Made by a program: the position numbers and the translations under genes | Shown: positions 22,597 to 33,032 of the stretch, piece after piece | How the letters are laid out: every line of letters begins with the position of its first letter | Position numbering within the stretch: the stretch's first letter is position 1 | Assembly (NCBI GenBank): GCA_021234155.1 | Contig: JAJEKV010000006.1 | Coordinates: forward strand, 6,976,435 to 7,040,434 | DNA from: Isoetes taiwanensis | Taxonomy: Eukaryota > Streptophyta > Lycopodiopsida > Isoetales > Isoetaceae | Length of the DNA stretch: 64,000 nt | Direction: 5' to 3' | Notes under the pieces: model-generated | What the model saw: the letters and a program-made list of their open reading frames with translations, nothing else | Database searches by the model: none | Told to the model about the DNA's origin: nothing

Positions 22597-22876
22597 ATTG
22601 AATCAAATGGTTTACGCGGGATTTTTTAGAATATAAACTACAAAGGCAGTAGAAAGAGAAGATGTAAGCACCTGCGTGAAAGATTTAAACAAATTGCTCC
22701 GACGCCGAGGTTCTAGAGGAAGGACTTCCAGAGGGTTGAGAAGACGCTGGAATTTAAACTGGGGCTGCGGATTTCAGGCGCACATATATTCTAGTTTACT
22801 AGTTGGTGATAACGGGGCCCACGCCACCGCATGTAAATAGAAAGGCCGAACCATTAAAGGCGAAGGTCTTTACAAG
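22597..22876 (-). promoter_or_regulatory. Upstream region of the DUF1644 gene
   Basis: This segment holds the 5' leader and proximal promoter on the minus strand. I see no clear TATA box; composition is mixed, with 'cacaaagg' and purine-rich words near 22640-22670. The foldback element begins directly beyond it at 22877, so any regulatory effect of that insertion would act within 300 bp of the start codon. Confidence 0.35.
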
Positions 22877-23270
22877 TGGATTGGGGGATCCCGGAGGTGT
22901 GATCCCGGAGGACGGGATCCCCAGGGCGGGATCCCCTTACTGCGCAGTTACTGCGCAAAAAAAAGGCCCCTTATAGCGAAAATCAGCCAAGTTTTCTTAT
23001 GCTTTTTTCTTGGCCGATCTTCCACGGAATCAGCTGGGGTTTGTGCGAGGTTGGTCGGAATGGGCTTGAGAAGAGCTGCAGTTTGATGCCAAGGAGGAAG
23101 AGAGGGCAGCGCCGCTGCTATCAGCAAGCAAAAATCCGGGCCAAAAAATGGCCCTAAACTGCGCAGTCACCTTTTAACTGCGCAGTTAACAGCGGGATCC
23201 TGTCCTCCGGGATCACACGCCCTCCGGGATCCCGTCCTCCGGGATCACACCTCCGGGATCCCCCAATCCA
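22877..23270. mobile_element. GC-rich foldback / MITE-like element with 45-bp inverted termini
   Basis: The terminal 45 bp at 22877-22921 and 23226-23270 are perfect inverted copies (outer words tggattgggggatccc). Within each terminus 'gatcccggagg' recurs two to four times. The interior holds several copies of the palindrome AACTGCGCAGTT or its core (22939-22962, 23157-23168, 23174-23187). A 9-bp word, ctttacaag, occurs just outside the left end (22868-22876) and again 19 bp beyond the right end (23290-23298), which could be a displaced target duplication. There is no coding capacity, so it would depend on a transposase elsewhere (a Mutator-like source would fit a 9-bp duplication). Confidence 0.65.
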
Positions 23271-23318
23271 GGGTAAAACTATCTCACGCCTTTACAAGGT
23301 AACTTCGTATAGAGAAAC

Positions 23319-23388
23319 TACACCCCGGTCTGAATTTCGGGGTGAAACAGTGCCGACGCGCCCCCGGAATTCAGACCGGGATGTAGTT
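23319..23388. repeat. 27-bp near-perfect inverted repeat (hairpin)
   Basis: The arms at about 23319-23346 and 23361-23388 pair over 27 bp with two mismatches (left arm contains ccccggtctgaatttcgggg, right arm its complement with one change). A loop of about 15 bp separates them. It may be a small foldback element or a structured RNA; nothing coding overlaps convincingly. Confidence 0.6.
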
Positions 23389-23397
23389 CCTGTAACG

Positions 23398-23545
23398 TGA
23401 AAACAGGGTGAAAGATATTCTGCACGGTGAAATCGGAGAGAATGCAAGGTAAAAAGACAGATTGTAGGGTGAAAGTGGAGAGAATGCAAGGTAAAAGTTC
23501 TGATTGTCCAGTGAAACCGTCGATCAAGAGCAGAACGCTGAGTAA
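23398..23545. repeat. Degenerate 40-bp repeats
   Basis: Words 'ggagagaatgcaaggtaaaa', 'gggtgaaag' and 'ctgattgt' recur three to four times at roughly 40-50-bp spacing. They keep a 63-codon frame open (23427-23618) but the peptide is just the repeat translated and I do not call it a gene. Confidence 0.45.
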
Positions 23546-23855
23546 AAGTATCAGACCTTCGTCACTTGATTTCCATTCAACATTCTTTAAAGAATTGTTG
23601 CCACGCGTCGAAGCGTGACAGGCGGACGCGGCAGAATATCTCACACCCAGTTTTTACGTTGGTACCTCGATATCTAAACATCTATGTCCGCCGCCTCTTT
23701 TGAGACCCAAAACTTACCATTTCATGATCTTATGTCGATAATTTTGTTTTTTTCTCACTTTTCCGGCAAATTTCCGGCAAGAATGTTGGCAAGGGACGAC
23801 GGAGGCAGGGGACGGCAGGGGACGCAGTCGATTTGAATCGACTCTATTTTTCTTC

Positions 23856-24515
23856 TTGAAAAAAGCTGTTGTTTGGCCCTGTAAGCTTTGGGATCTCAAG
23901 GTCCTGGAGCAGGTCAAAATGGCGCATTACAAGCAACGCATAAAACCCATGCTAGACCAGGGCCCACTATGCTACCTGCACTCACATCTGCCCATGAAAA
24001 AGTGCAGGCTCATTGCCTCCATTCGCATAGGTGCCCACCATCTCCGAATTGAGACAGGCAAGTAGATTGGAGACCCACGCCAGGATAGGCTTTGTCAGTG
24101 CTGCCAGATGGGAGCCATTGAGGATGAATGTCACACTTTCCAGAGCTACCCAACTAATGATCAGGTCCGGGCAGGCTACGCTCTGTTGGTCAGGCCCGAC
24201 ATGCCACTACACATGATACTAAGCACGGCTTCGGTGCGAACACGACGAGCATATATTCAAGAGATAATGGATCTGAGGGCTCAGATTTGCCCCAGCACAA
24301 CCACTTGATGAGCAGAAAGTACTTGATCATGTACATATGTATATTTGTACATCTTATCAGCAGTCTCATTGTTGCCACGGTTTTTCCCTCAAAAATTCTT
24401 AGGGGCGAGGGTTTTATAATCCAGGCAATAATACGCCTGCTACGCTCCTGTATTGGGTCCCATAGGTCGATTGATCTTCGTGGATGATAAAAAACATTCG
24501 ACTCAATTCAATCCT
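23856..24515 (+). mobile_element. LINE 3' fragment (LINE-E, LINE-A-related C-terminus)
   Basis: The translation reads CRLIASIRIGAHHLRIETGK, then after a stop RLCQCCQMGAIEDECHTFQS, the same C-terminal block as LINE-A (IGAHHLRIE and a C-x2-C-x9-H motif). After the frame ends near 24308 a non-coding 3' region follows with 'cataggtcgattgatcttcg' and 'tggatgataaaaaa', ending in a short CAATTC-type tail near 24500-24514. Upstream the frame continues back to about 23856. It is a 5'-truncated copy. Confidence 0.65.
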
Positions 24516-25683
24516 CTAGTAGGAAAATTCTTGACCTAAAGGAATAGTTTCCATTCATTGCATATCATGGAAAGGTACTTTCCCTAGTAGTTAAATCCTT
24601 TATATTGATGCATTTGCTAGTATATTACTAGTTTTGAAATCCTTGGCTTATTCGGCTCCCAAATCAAGCCGACATGCGATTTTCATGGGCCAACCGGGGA
24701 TTGCCATATGTTGAATAGCAATGCAAGGGGGTTTTAGGCTAACTAGCACCGATAAAAGTATTAAGTTTGGACGGTCATAAGCACTAACGGAGTTGCAGAA
24801 GTAGTAGAAGTCAAGTAGAACAAATTAATCATGAGGTGCACAAGAAATATCTAAAAAGCTTGATCTTGCAGTTGGTTGTAGGTTTTTGTATTAGGGGCTC
24901 CTTGGATTTGTGCAGATTAAGTGCATGGCTATCAGCACAGTTGAAGAGGTTAGGCTTGCTTTAGCATCAATCGCTGAAGGCACTGGGCAATACGTTCTTT
25001 CTTAGCATGTTTGATTGTGAAGTGAAAGCTGCCCATGCACCCGGGGGGTTCACCTGTATGTTAGGGGTATATGGCATGTGCATGCTTCAGGTCGGAAAAA
25101 ACCCCTATGTATACAACTCGCCCTCCGTAGAAACCCCTATGTATACAGTCTTGTGTTGTCGAAGCAGAATACCCAATTCCGTACTCATCTACACTTGAAC
25201 CCATCATGCTTAGAATTTATCTCAATGGTTTAACTCAGGATTTAGGGTTCAATGTTCAATGGTTTCATCTTAGTTCAATGGTCACTTCAAAAAATAAGAA
25301 AAAAGAATACAATTGGGAATACAGATTTTGTTTTAATAATACATTCTTTCAGGTTCAATTAGTGTTATGAAATTTATTGGCAGGCACATCTTTTAAGAAC
25401 GTCATCAAGTACACCTTTTTATTTAAATTCCCTTTTATTCATAACATTTGAATGAAATAATGTTCCAAGGTGTCGGGACAACTTGATCGACCACAATTTA
25501 CCTAATAGTTTAAAACGAAATACACTCTTATTTTCCCACGGTGGATTTAGAAGTAAGCAAAGCTTTTCATCTTCAATTATTTCAGATACAATTGCATCTA
25601 AACATTTGCATTCATAAGTTCCTTAGTTTGCTCAATCATGTCTCCACAATAAGTAGCTTATACAACTGATTTCTCAGGAGTAC
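24516..25683. other. Interval without a recognisable gene
   Basis: AT-rich; no frame resembles a known family. 'aaacccctatgtataca' occurs twice (25099 and 25131). Confidence 0.4.
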
Positions 25684-27130
25684 TCACCCGGGTGGCATTT
25701 GTAAATGCATTGCGATGCTCCAAGATGTGCATGAGATCCCTAGCAGTGAAGCTCCCTTGAATAAAGTTGCAGGATTGTCATCTAATCCTTTGCACAACCA
25801 AAATTTGGCCTTGCAATCTTCCTTACGGTCTTTCTGAAGATCACTTGATAAATCTACAACCAATATGCTAGAGTCACTACTATCTCCACCATTAAATGTT
25901 TGAGATCCACCAGATGAATTATCCATGCACTATTTGGGCCAGTAAAACTAAACACACAACATACACACCACACACTAAGTGTAGATTATTATTTGCCTAT
26001 ATTTTAATATATGCTAAGTTAATGGAGCTGAGTGGAGTAGGCCTTGCTGCCCACAAAGCAGATAAACAAAAATTGACTCTTGCTGGGGTCTCCTTACACA
26101 CTAGCCTCTCTGTATGTGTGCATCTTTGCCTCAGAATGGAAATAATTAAACATATACATGAATCTAAAATTCTTCAAAACTAACCATCTGTCCTTAAGAT
26201 AATCAGTTACTGTCAGATTATGAATCCTTTGCATTTGCAGCCACCCCTTTGATATCTTCTCTAGGTACATGAACCCTTGCAGTAGCCAAACTTTCTCTCT
26301 CCCAATTTCCTCACCCTTGGACTAATCATAACCATCCATTCTCGCCGCCGCCGTCATCCCTCAAGTAGCAGATTTTCAAGCATTCAAACTTGACTTTGCA
26401 TATCAAGACTATACCAAATTAGAGCAGCCATTGACAAATTCAGACTGGTTTTATACTATATCAACTTAGCATTGATTCATATTTATCCTTCATTTTTATA
26501 GGATTATTTGTCATACAGACTTATCTCCACTAGGCTAATAATAAGCCTTTCTACATAGAATTACGTGGATCACTCACTCGAACCAACACAGAGCTGTGAA
26601 TATGCCTAAGCATTCTAGGCAATTCATGAATCGGTCGATCATACGCAAGTGATATTATTAGCTAACTATCTGTGCATTATTCATGAATAAGTGAAGTTGC
26701 TATATGACTGTGAAACTAACATTTACAAGGAGAGATCACTGTCCAAGGGGTGATCTATGAGGTGTCCCGTTTCTTCTCTTGGCACCTCTGTGAGTCATAG
26801 TTGGAGGCGGCGTATATGGACAGATGTCAACCATGCTCATTTGATTATCTATACTTTCAAGCTCACCATCACCAGAATCATCATGGATACTGTGAAACTC
26901 TAGCTCATTTTCTTGGGCATCTAAATCTGCCAAATCTTTCACAGACTTGAGTGCTGCCAACTCATCTGGAGAGACGTTTTCCACTGTGTCTGAATTCAAG
27001 GCCTATACTATCCTTCTGGACCTTGCCCTTTTATGAGATGAAAAGTCAGTTACATTCTCAGCCTTTGAATTCTGCTTCATCTTCTCATCATATGGAATCT
27101 GCTGCCTAGGCCTCAATACATGTCAGGTCG
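25684..27130 (-). pseudogene. Possible exons of an unrecognised gene, or decayed gene
   Basis: Two minus-strand stretches have ordinary soluble-protein composition and low repeat content. One is 26999-26736 (ELAALKSVKDLADLDAQE, then an acidic stretch, then PYTPPPTMTHRGAKRRNG and a stop), possibly continuing upstream to about 27130 with one stop in between. The other is 25926-25684 (DSSILVVDLSSDLQKDRKE, KFWLCKGLDD). I do not recognise either and cannot join them by confident splice sites. They may be pieces of one gene, or two unrelated remnants. Confidence 0.25.
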
Positions 27131-28069
27131 TTGTGCCTGCTTAGTCCTGCAAGCTGCAAATTAGCATACTTGAAATTATCAATGCATCAATCTAGATATA
27201 AATACCAAGATCAAATCAAGTTGCTATGAGCCAAATAGTGTCGATCCTCCAGGATCATGTGCATCCTCCACTTCCACATTTGGACGTTCTTCCCATTAGA
27301 TGTGAAATGGTACTGAATGTGCCAGATGAGGTTATGCTGATGGAATCCATATTCTAACCCCTTAGCCGATCCAAGAAAACATTCCCGGAACCGTGAAAAT
27401 GCTTACACCCGAGGCGCCAAAACATAAGGGATACCGCATGTATACGTACTTTTCATTTTCAAAAAAAACCCTTCTCCGTCCACGCACATGTATTCTACGG
27501 AATACATGTGTGAACCCCCCTTGCCCATGCAGCAAATCCTTCTGCAAGAGACATGACTGTATATCAATTATAACCCCCAGGCTTCTCTCCTAAGCAACTC
27601 TCTACTGTCAAAATCCTATGTTGGTGTGAAATAGAGTATCTATGCTAGATTTGTTAGTTTCAAAGTTCTTGAAAAGCACACTTCCATATGTTTCATGCTC
27701 ATATGCTAGAGGGCCTAGAATTTGTGTCTCTATCCCAACGACACAGATTTTCAAAGGAGTGATTGTGAAGAGCAGAATATGTGTTGCTTTAAATTTGTAC
27801 TTAAACTCATAATTTTGGGGATCTAATTTGGCCAAATGTTATCAGAACAAAACTGAATGTTTATGGAGACATTGATTGGGAATACAATAGAAAAGATTTT
27901 TGGATATACTAAAGAATACATGCATAAGAGAAAACCGCAGGCGTAGTGGATTTAGATTGTCAAAAAAATAGAGTTATTTTAATACTCTAGACAATCGAGA
28001 AGCACGAATTGTTCAAAAGAATTATGCACGGCAACATTTGACCAAAATACTTCTAGAATCGCTTCAAGG
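27131..28069. other. Interval without a recognisable gene
   Basis: No family resemblance. A small hairpin (CATGTATTC-tacg-GAATACATG) lies near 27487-27510. Its right end borders the LINE insertion at 28070. Confidence 0.4.
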
Positions 28070-28146
28070 CAAAGTGGTGCCTTTTTTTTTTAGGGTATGA
28101 ATATGTTATATTAATTTATAGAGTAAGTATTATACATGTATCCCAC

Positions 28147-30850
28147 CTATGGGGTTAATAAAGCCAACGTTTGCATATCCGAGCTCAGATCATCCTCAAC
28201 TAACCAATGACACTTGAAAAACACATAAAATCCTTGGGTCTTACCAATCCTGTCTAGAGCTTTGTTATAGTTGTGCCCATACTTCTGATGATGGGCAAGA
28301 GCCATGAGCGCCACCTCCGTGTTAAAAGTATTCTTCATTTTATCCAAAGAAAATTGTTGTCCACCCATAGCAATTCCACATTTGTGCTTCCATATTGCCC
28401 ACATCCCTATGTTAACAAGGGATGCAGAGATTATATCTCCATCAGTAGCCACAATTATTCCTGGCCATATTGTAGAACATTGGTACCAATGAGCGGAGAC
28501 ACCCATTCCCAGAAGACCAAGACCTTGGGGCAAAAGAATAAATGAGTGAGGGTTTCTGAGGTACTGCATCCAAGTGGGCATCTATCACTCAGAAGAATCC
28601 CCTTTCCATAGAGTCTCTCCATAGTGCTCAATCCACCATGTAACGCTAACCATCCGAAAAACTGCAATCTTCTTGAGCATACTGAAGTCCATGACTTAAC
28701 TAATAGTTGTTTTGCAAGTACAATATCAACTCCCAACCTGTCAGCAGCTTTGAGAGGGGAGTCAATACAGAGAAGGCGGTAGATAGTGCTGACAACATAT
28801 TTCTCCTCCTGCTTACAAGCCCATCTGTCGCTTGGGCCTTCCTTTCCCGAAAGATCAGCCAATATACCACATATTTCATGGTAGATCTTCCTATCGCCCT
28901 CCCCTGCACCCTGAACCTTTTCTTTAAGGCGAGACTAGGAGAGCCACTGTACACCATCCCAAAGATGTGCCACTCTAGTGATTCCTGCTAGCCTCCATTT
29001 AAGAGAAATGCGGGGGTGTATGAGAGCAAGAGGGAGGTTATTTCTCATCCATACCTGTGTGTTCCAAAAAATGCTCAGTTTTCCAGCCTCCCATGGAGCA
29101 TCCATCGGCATTAAAAGACTTTGAACTTCTAACCAAGCCTCTAACAGCTTTCGCATAATTGGTGATGTGCCTGGGGCAATTTTGTAACTATAAAAAAGGA
29201 ACCCATTTCCTCCCTGGGTGAAGATGGCTTACCTTTTAATATACAATGTTGAAGCCAATGTTTGACGAAGTGCAGAGCTGGGGAGGTAATACCTTGCAAT
29301 GCTCTCCACACATATTTGCCTGCGAGTACCTGAGCTTGAGTTTCCAGATCCTTGCATCCCATCCCTCCATCCCTTCGATCCATACACAGTACCGTCCATG
29401 CCACCTTATGCATTCCTCCCCCCAATATGAACTTCCGGATGATGGTGTGGATTTGACTATAAATAGATTTAGGAGCTACCATAGCTGAGGAGTAGTAGAC
29501 ATGAGATGCTGCAAGAACTGCATTGGCAACTGCAATCTTTCCAGCAATCGCGAGCCCTTTAGCTGACCATAAGTTGACTTTCTTTCTCAGGTTATCCAGA
29601 ATAGGGGTCCAGAGTCCTTTTAGATTATTGGAAAGGACCAGGGATTATACCAAGCAATTTTGTGGCTTCATCTTTAAGGACTCGAAATCCAAAATCTTTT
29701 ACCCTCAGATCAACATCCGCATCAAAGGGCCATATAACTGCACATTTTGCGCATTAAGCGCTATCCCTGGTATCTTCCCAAAAGCATCTACAATTTCATG
29801 GAAGGCTGCAGGGCTAGAGTCATCATATCTCAGGAAGATGAACGTATCATCTGCATACTGCATGATTGAAAGCTTTTGCGGGGAGTCAGGGAGCTGAAGA
29901 CCAGTGAGAGTGCCCTCAGATATTTTGAACTCTACCATCTTAGTAAGTAAATTTGCTATGATAAAAAAACAGATAGGGTGCCAGGGGGCAACCTTGTCTG
30001 ATACCTTTTCTTAGTTCAAAGAGCCCTGAGGGTTGCCCATTAATCAAAACTGATGCTGAGCAAGTTTGTTGAAGCCTAAAGACATCTCAACAAAGGACGC
30101 ATCAAAACCCATATGTAGCAAAATAACAGGGGGTTCCAGGGGGATTTGATATAGATATAATTCTTGAAACCATAGACCATATCCCTAAAACAATTCAATG
30201 GGTTATTATAAAAAAAAAAACATAGATTTAAGATAAAAAATAGTCACATTAGCTCACTAGTTAGATTGGTTAAAGTAGTCTTATTAGGAAATTGAGTTAT
30301 TTTAGTAGAGGTTCGAATCCCCGTATTTCATATTCTAAAAGCTTAAATGAAACCGTATAGAGGCACGATATACCATCAAAACCTTAGGCAAACTCGTATT
30401 CGACATCTTAAAATCATAGGCGTCCCCAATCATAATTGAGCATAATCGAAACGAGAGGTGTCCAGAGGCTCCAACATACAGTCTGGGCCGTAGGATTGAC
30501 AGATCCGACGACTAGCGAAGAGTACCATATGCCTTGCGGAAATCCATTTTCGCAAAAACACAATTCTGTTTGGAGAGTTTACACCAATGCAATCCTTCTC
30601 TTGCTGCTATAAAGTTAGCCATTTACTTCCAATAACCTTATTGAGGATTGGCTTCAGTCGGTTGGCAATGATCTTCATGATAACCTTGTAAAGCACATTA
30701 GTCAGCGCTATAGGCCTCCACTCATTTAGCTTTTGTGGCCTAGCCACCTTTGGGACCAAGGAGATAAAACCTGTGGACAAAGCTGGATGTAGATATCGGG
30801 CCTCCCAAACCCCCCCTTATTGCCCGAAGGAAGGCCGGACCCAGAAGATC
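28147..30850 (-). pseudogene. LINE-B ORF2 fragment: reverse transcriptase and zf-RVT
   Basis: In order on the minus strand: RT fingers (FISLVPKVARPQ, EWRPIALTNVLYKV, near 30770-30650), KMDFRKAYGTL (near 30545), SINE-like insertion, MGFDASFVE (30110), the catalytic MQYADDTFIF (about 29855-29825), KVNLWSAKGLAIAGKI-type thumb words near 29560, a linker (GGGMHKVAWTVLCMDRRDGGMG, in two parts, 29430-29370), and a zf-RVT domain (FFGWLALHGGLSTMERL, C-x3-C, HLFFCPKV, about 28670-28520). Several frameshifts and the insertion make it inactive. Confidence 0.82.
30113..30514 (+). mobile_element. Fourth SINE-like unit, circularly permuted, inside LINE-B
   Basis: The sequence begins with the part of the unit that lies near the end of the 5-6 kb copies (gtagca.aataacaggggg), passes the A-rich junction, then has the tRNA-like head with A-box at 30250 and a perfect B-box GGTTCGAATCC (30310-30320), and stops at 'gacagatccgacgact'. 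It is thus one unit cut at a different point from the tandem array. It interrupts the LINE reverse transcriptase between motif A and the next conserved block, with an apparent loss of about 30-40 bp. Confidence 0.72.
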
Positions 30851-30867
30851 CCAAAGTGGTGCCTTTT

Positions 30868-31084
30868 AAACCCAGACCTGTTTGATATGTCAAGGATTGA
30901 TGTAAGCCATTAGGGTGAATGGACGTGTCTGGTGTATTTATAGTTGATGTTATATTCTCCCTTAAAAAGGTTCTAGTGGCAAAGCAAGAGATTTAGAAGG
31001 TCTAGCAGCATATATATTGAGATGGGTAGATATGCCAATATGATAAGGATAGCAATTGTTCAATTCTGCTTTGAATAGGTTTTC
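30868..31084. other. Flanking sequence of the LINE-B insertion
   Basis: AT-rich, no gene seen. It is the continuation of the pre-insertion locus to the right of the LINE-B target duplication. Confidence 0.35.
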
Positions 31085-31270
31085 TAGGAATCGAATTGAA
31101 TTGAATTAAGTTGACCTTTAATATCCACAGAAACCAAAGGTCTATGGGACAATACAATGGATGTCATAAGCACATTCCTAGTTAGGTTATAAAAACTCAA
31201 GCTCGAAAGAAGTTTTGAGGGAAAAATCTTGATAGTAATGGGCTGATTGAGGAATATGTACACATCAACT
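31085..31270 (-). mobile_element. LINE 3' end only (LINE-F), minus strand
   Basis: The plus strand shows 'cgaattgaattgaattaag' followed by 'gacctttaatatccacagaaaccaaaggtctatgggac' (in part) and 'gttttgagggaaaaatctt', the mirror of the 3' region seen at 59.8-60.0, 60.4-60.56 and 62.0-62.2 kb. Only the 3' untranslated region and the (AATTC)n-type tail are present; no protein remains. Confidence 0.55.
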
Positions 31271-31806
31271 ACCTATCTTGGCGTCTTTGTTCATGCAATT
31301 GTGTAAGTTTCTCTAGCATCTCTATTATATAAGGCTAGAAACCAAGCCCAACATTGGGCTATAAGAGGTTTGTGCATATTCATCCCCTTTTGTTCCACCC
31401 CACTTTTTATTTTTTCCTTTTTCCCTTTCTTTTTTACCTCTCTCTTTTCTTCCTTTTTTCTTTTAGCTTGTTTTCCTTTCCTTAGAGTTTGTTTAACATT
31501 CTTGGACATCTGATCTAGAAGGCCAATATGAGCTGTCTGCTTTACATTTTGATTCACAACAGACATATACTACAACTTTATAATACAAAGATGCTAGTGC
31601 TGACACTTCTTGCTTTATGGCTAAATCCTGATTGATGGCTATACTGACCGTTGGTCAAGGGAATAATCTGGGATATGCTGGGAATCAAAGAATCTGGACC
31701 ATCCCCTTGGGATCCCTGATTTCAAATAACCAAACGTCTAAAAATACCTAGGTTTTCTAGAAAAAATAAAAAACATTATGTGTTTGGCCCTAGATTTGTG
31801 TATATA

Positions 31807-32165
31807 CACTACAAGGCACACTGGTCTTTTGTCACGGACACGTTTGTCATGCCAATACAGTTTGTCACATATTTTGATGTCTGCCACTCGTGACAACGAC
31901 AAATCATTTTTGCAACTCGTGACAAAAATCCAAATTCAAAAACCGTGAGAAAAAACTAAAATTTAACACTCATGACAAATTATGCTATTTTTTATCATGC
32001 GTGACAAAAGTTTGTCACCTGGACAAAAGTTTATCACACGTGACAAAGTTTAATAACTTGTGACAAATTTTAATAAGTTTTGTCACGCGTGACAAACTTT
32101 TATCACACATGCTAAAAAAAAGACATAATTTGTCACGAGTACTTTCGTGATTAATTTTTTTGTTT
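31807..32165 (+). mobile_element. CACTA (En/Spm-type) 5' terminus with subterminal repeats
   Basis: The block starts CACTACAAGGCACACTGG, the classical CACTA terminus. It is followed by a dense array of TTTGTCACgcGTGACAAA-type words in both orientations (31835-32150, at least ten), the subterminal transposase-binding repeats characteristic of the superfamily. I did not find a convincing opposite terminus; a 'gatgtagtg' at 34057-34065 is only a weak candidate. Confidence 0.75.
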
Positions 32166-32339
32166 TGTCCTCGTCATATTGTAGGAGATTTTACCTATGG
32201 TTCTACTTGATAGGTTGCCTTCTAAAGTTTGCGAAATTCGCCAAGCTATGTTGGTAAGTTCGCCTACAAACTTTGATTACATACGCGTGAATTTAGATAC
32301 AAGTATATTAAAGGATGTCTATACATTACAGATGGATAT

Positions 32340-33032
32340 TATTAATGGAGCTACCTGTTGAAGTCCTCTGCTTATTTGAGAAAGTGTTCCCATATTTCTC
32401 ACAAATTCATTTATAACAGATACATTTTCTCGTACATCTAGTTGAGGGCTTTGATTTGGGAGGGCCCATTTCCTATCATTGGATGTTTTTTCTTGAGCGA
32501 TTCATGAAAGTCCTTAAAGACTTTGTGAGGCAATTTGCTAAACCCGAGGGGAGCATGTCTGAAGGATGGGTTGCCAAGGATTGCAAGTTTGCCATATCAA
32601 TATATCTTTAAAAAGTTGATAAGGAAGCAGTGTTGTTCCTACAACATGAAGAAAGTTTGGATAAGCTACATAACAAAGGGTGCAATTACAAACTAGATGA
32701 GCTTAGTGCAATCAAATTATATATAATACATAATGAGCAATGCATGGAGAAATGGGTTCGGAAGTATGATGAGCTAAAGCAAGCCAGGGAATTAGAATGA
32801 TGACATGGCGACAACAATCACGAGCACCATACCCTCCTGAGCTACGCAAGCTGCCAGATACTATGCCTGAAGATTGGATATTAGACATAGCATTAGCATC
32901 AAAGAGAAAGGACTCTAGCTCTGCAACTGATGAGGAAAGGGAATTTGCATTTGGACAAGGTTTCCCTTACGAGGCAAATCTTTGCAAGGATGCAATATTT
33001 AGGGGTTTCTTGAAAAGTGGATATGAATGGTG
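32340..33032 (+). pseudogene. CACTA transposase C-terminal fragment
   Basis: The frame from about 32435 reads HLVEGFDLGGPISYHWMFF, then LERFMKVLKDFVRQFAKPEG and SMSEGWVAKD, matching the DUF4218 region of plant En/Spm transposases (GGPVxxRWMYPxERxxKxLK...ARPEG). It continues past a stop near 32610 into HEESLDKLHNKGCNYKLDE and WVRKYDELKQARE. The last part (32797-33032) ends at a good splice donor (ATG|GTGAGT). Stops and the missing N-terminal half make this non-functional. It lies directly inside the CACTA terminus above. Confidence 0.72.

Larger units (their letters stand above)
28070..30867 (-). mobile_element. LINE-B: 5'-truncated L1-like LINE with 16-bp target duplication
   Basis: The word caaagtggtgcctttt flanks the element at 28070-28085 and 30852-30867, the target-site duplication. 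On the minus strand the element starts inside the reverse transcriptase and ends in a T-run on the plus strand (poly(A) on its own strand) abutting the left duplication. It is about 2.77 kb including a 400-bp SINE-like insertion. The family is the plant L1 type with zf-RVT. The clean duplication shows that it arrived by target-primed reverse transcription already truncated. Confidence 0.88.

Noticed and set aside
22638-22671. 5' leader intron of the DUF1644 gene
   Set aside because: CAG|GT and TTTGTAG signals are present but would give a 34-bp intron, too short for a plant.
27487-27510. Hairpin CATGTATTC-tacg-GAATACATG
   Set aside because: A single 9-bp stem in AT-rich DNA is easily expected by chance in 64 kb.
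31291-31566. Lys/Glu-rich 91-codon minus-strand ORF
   Set aside because: Low-complexity CT-rich DNA; no domain or conservation visible.
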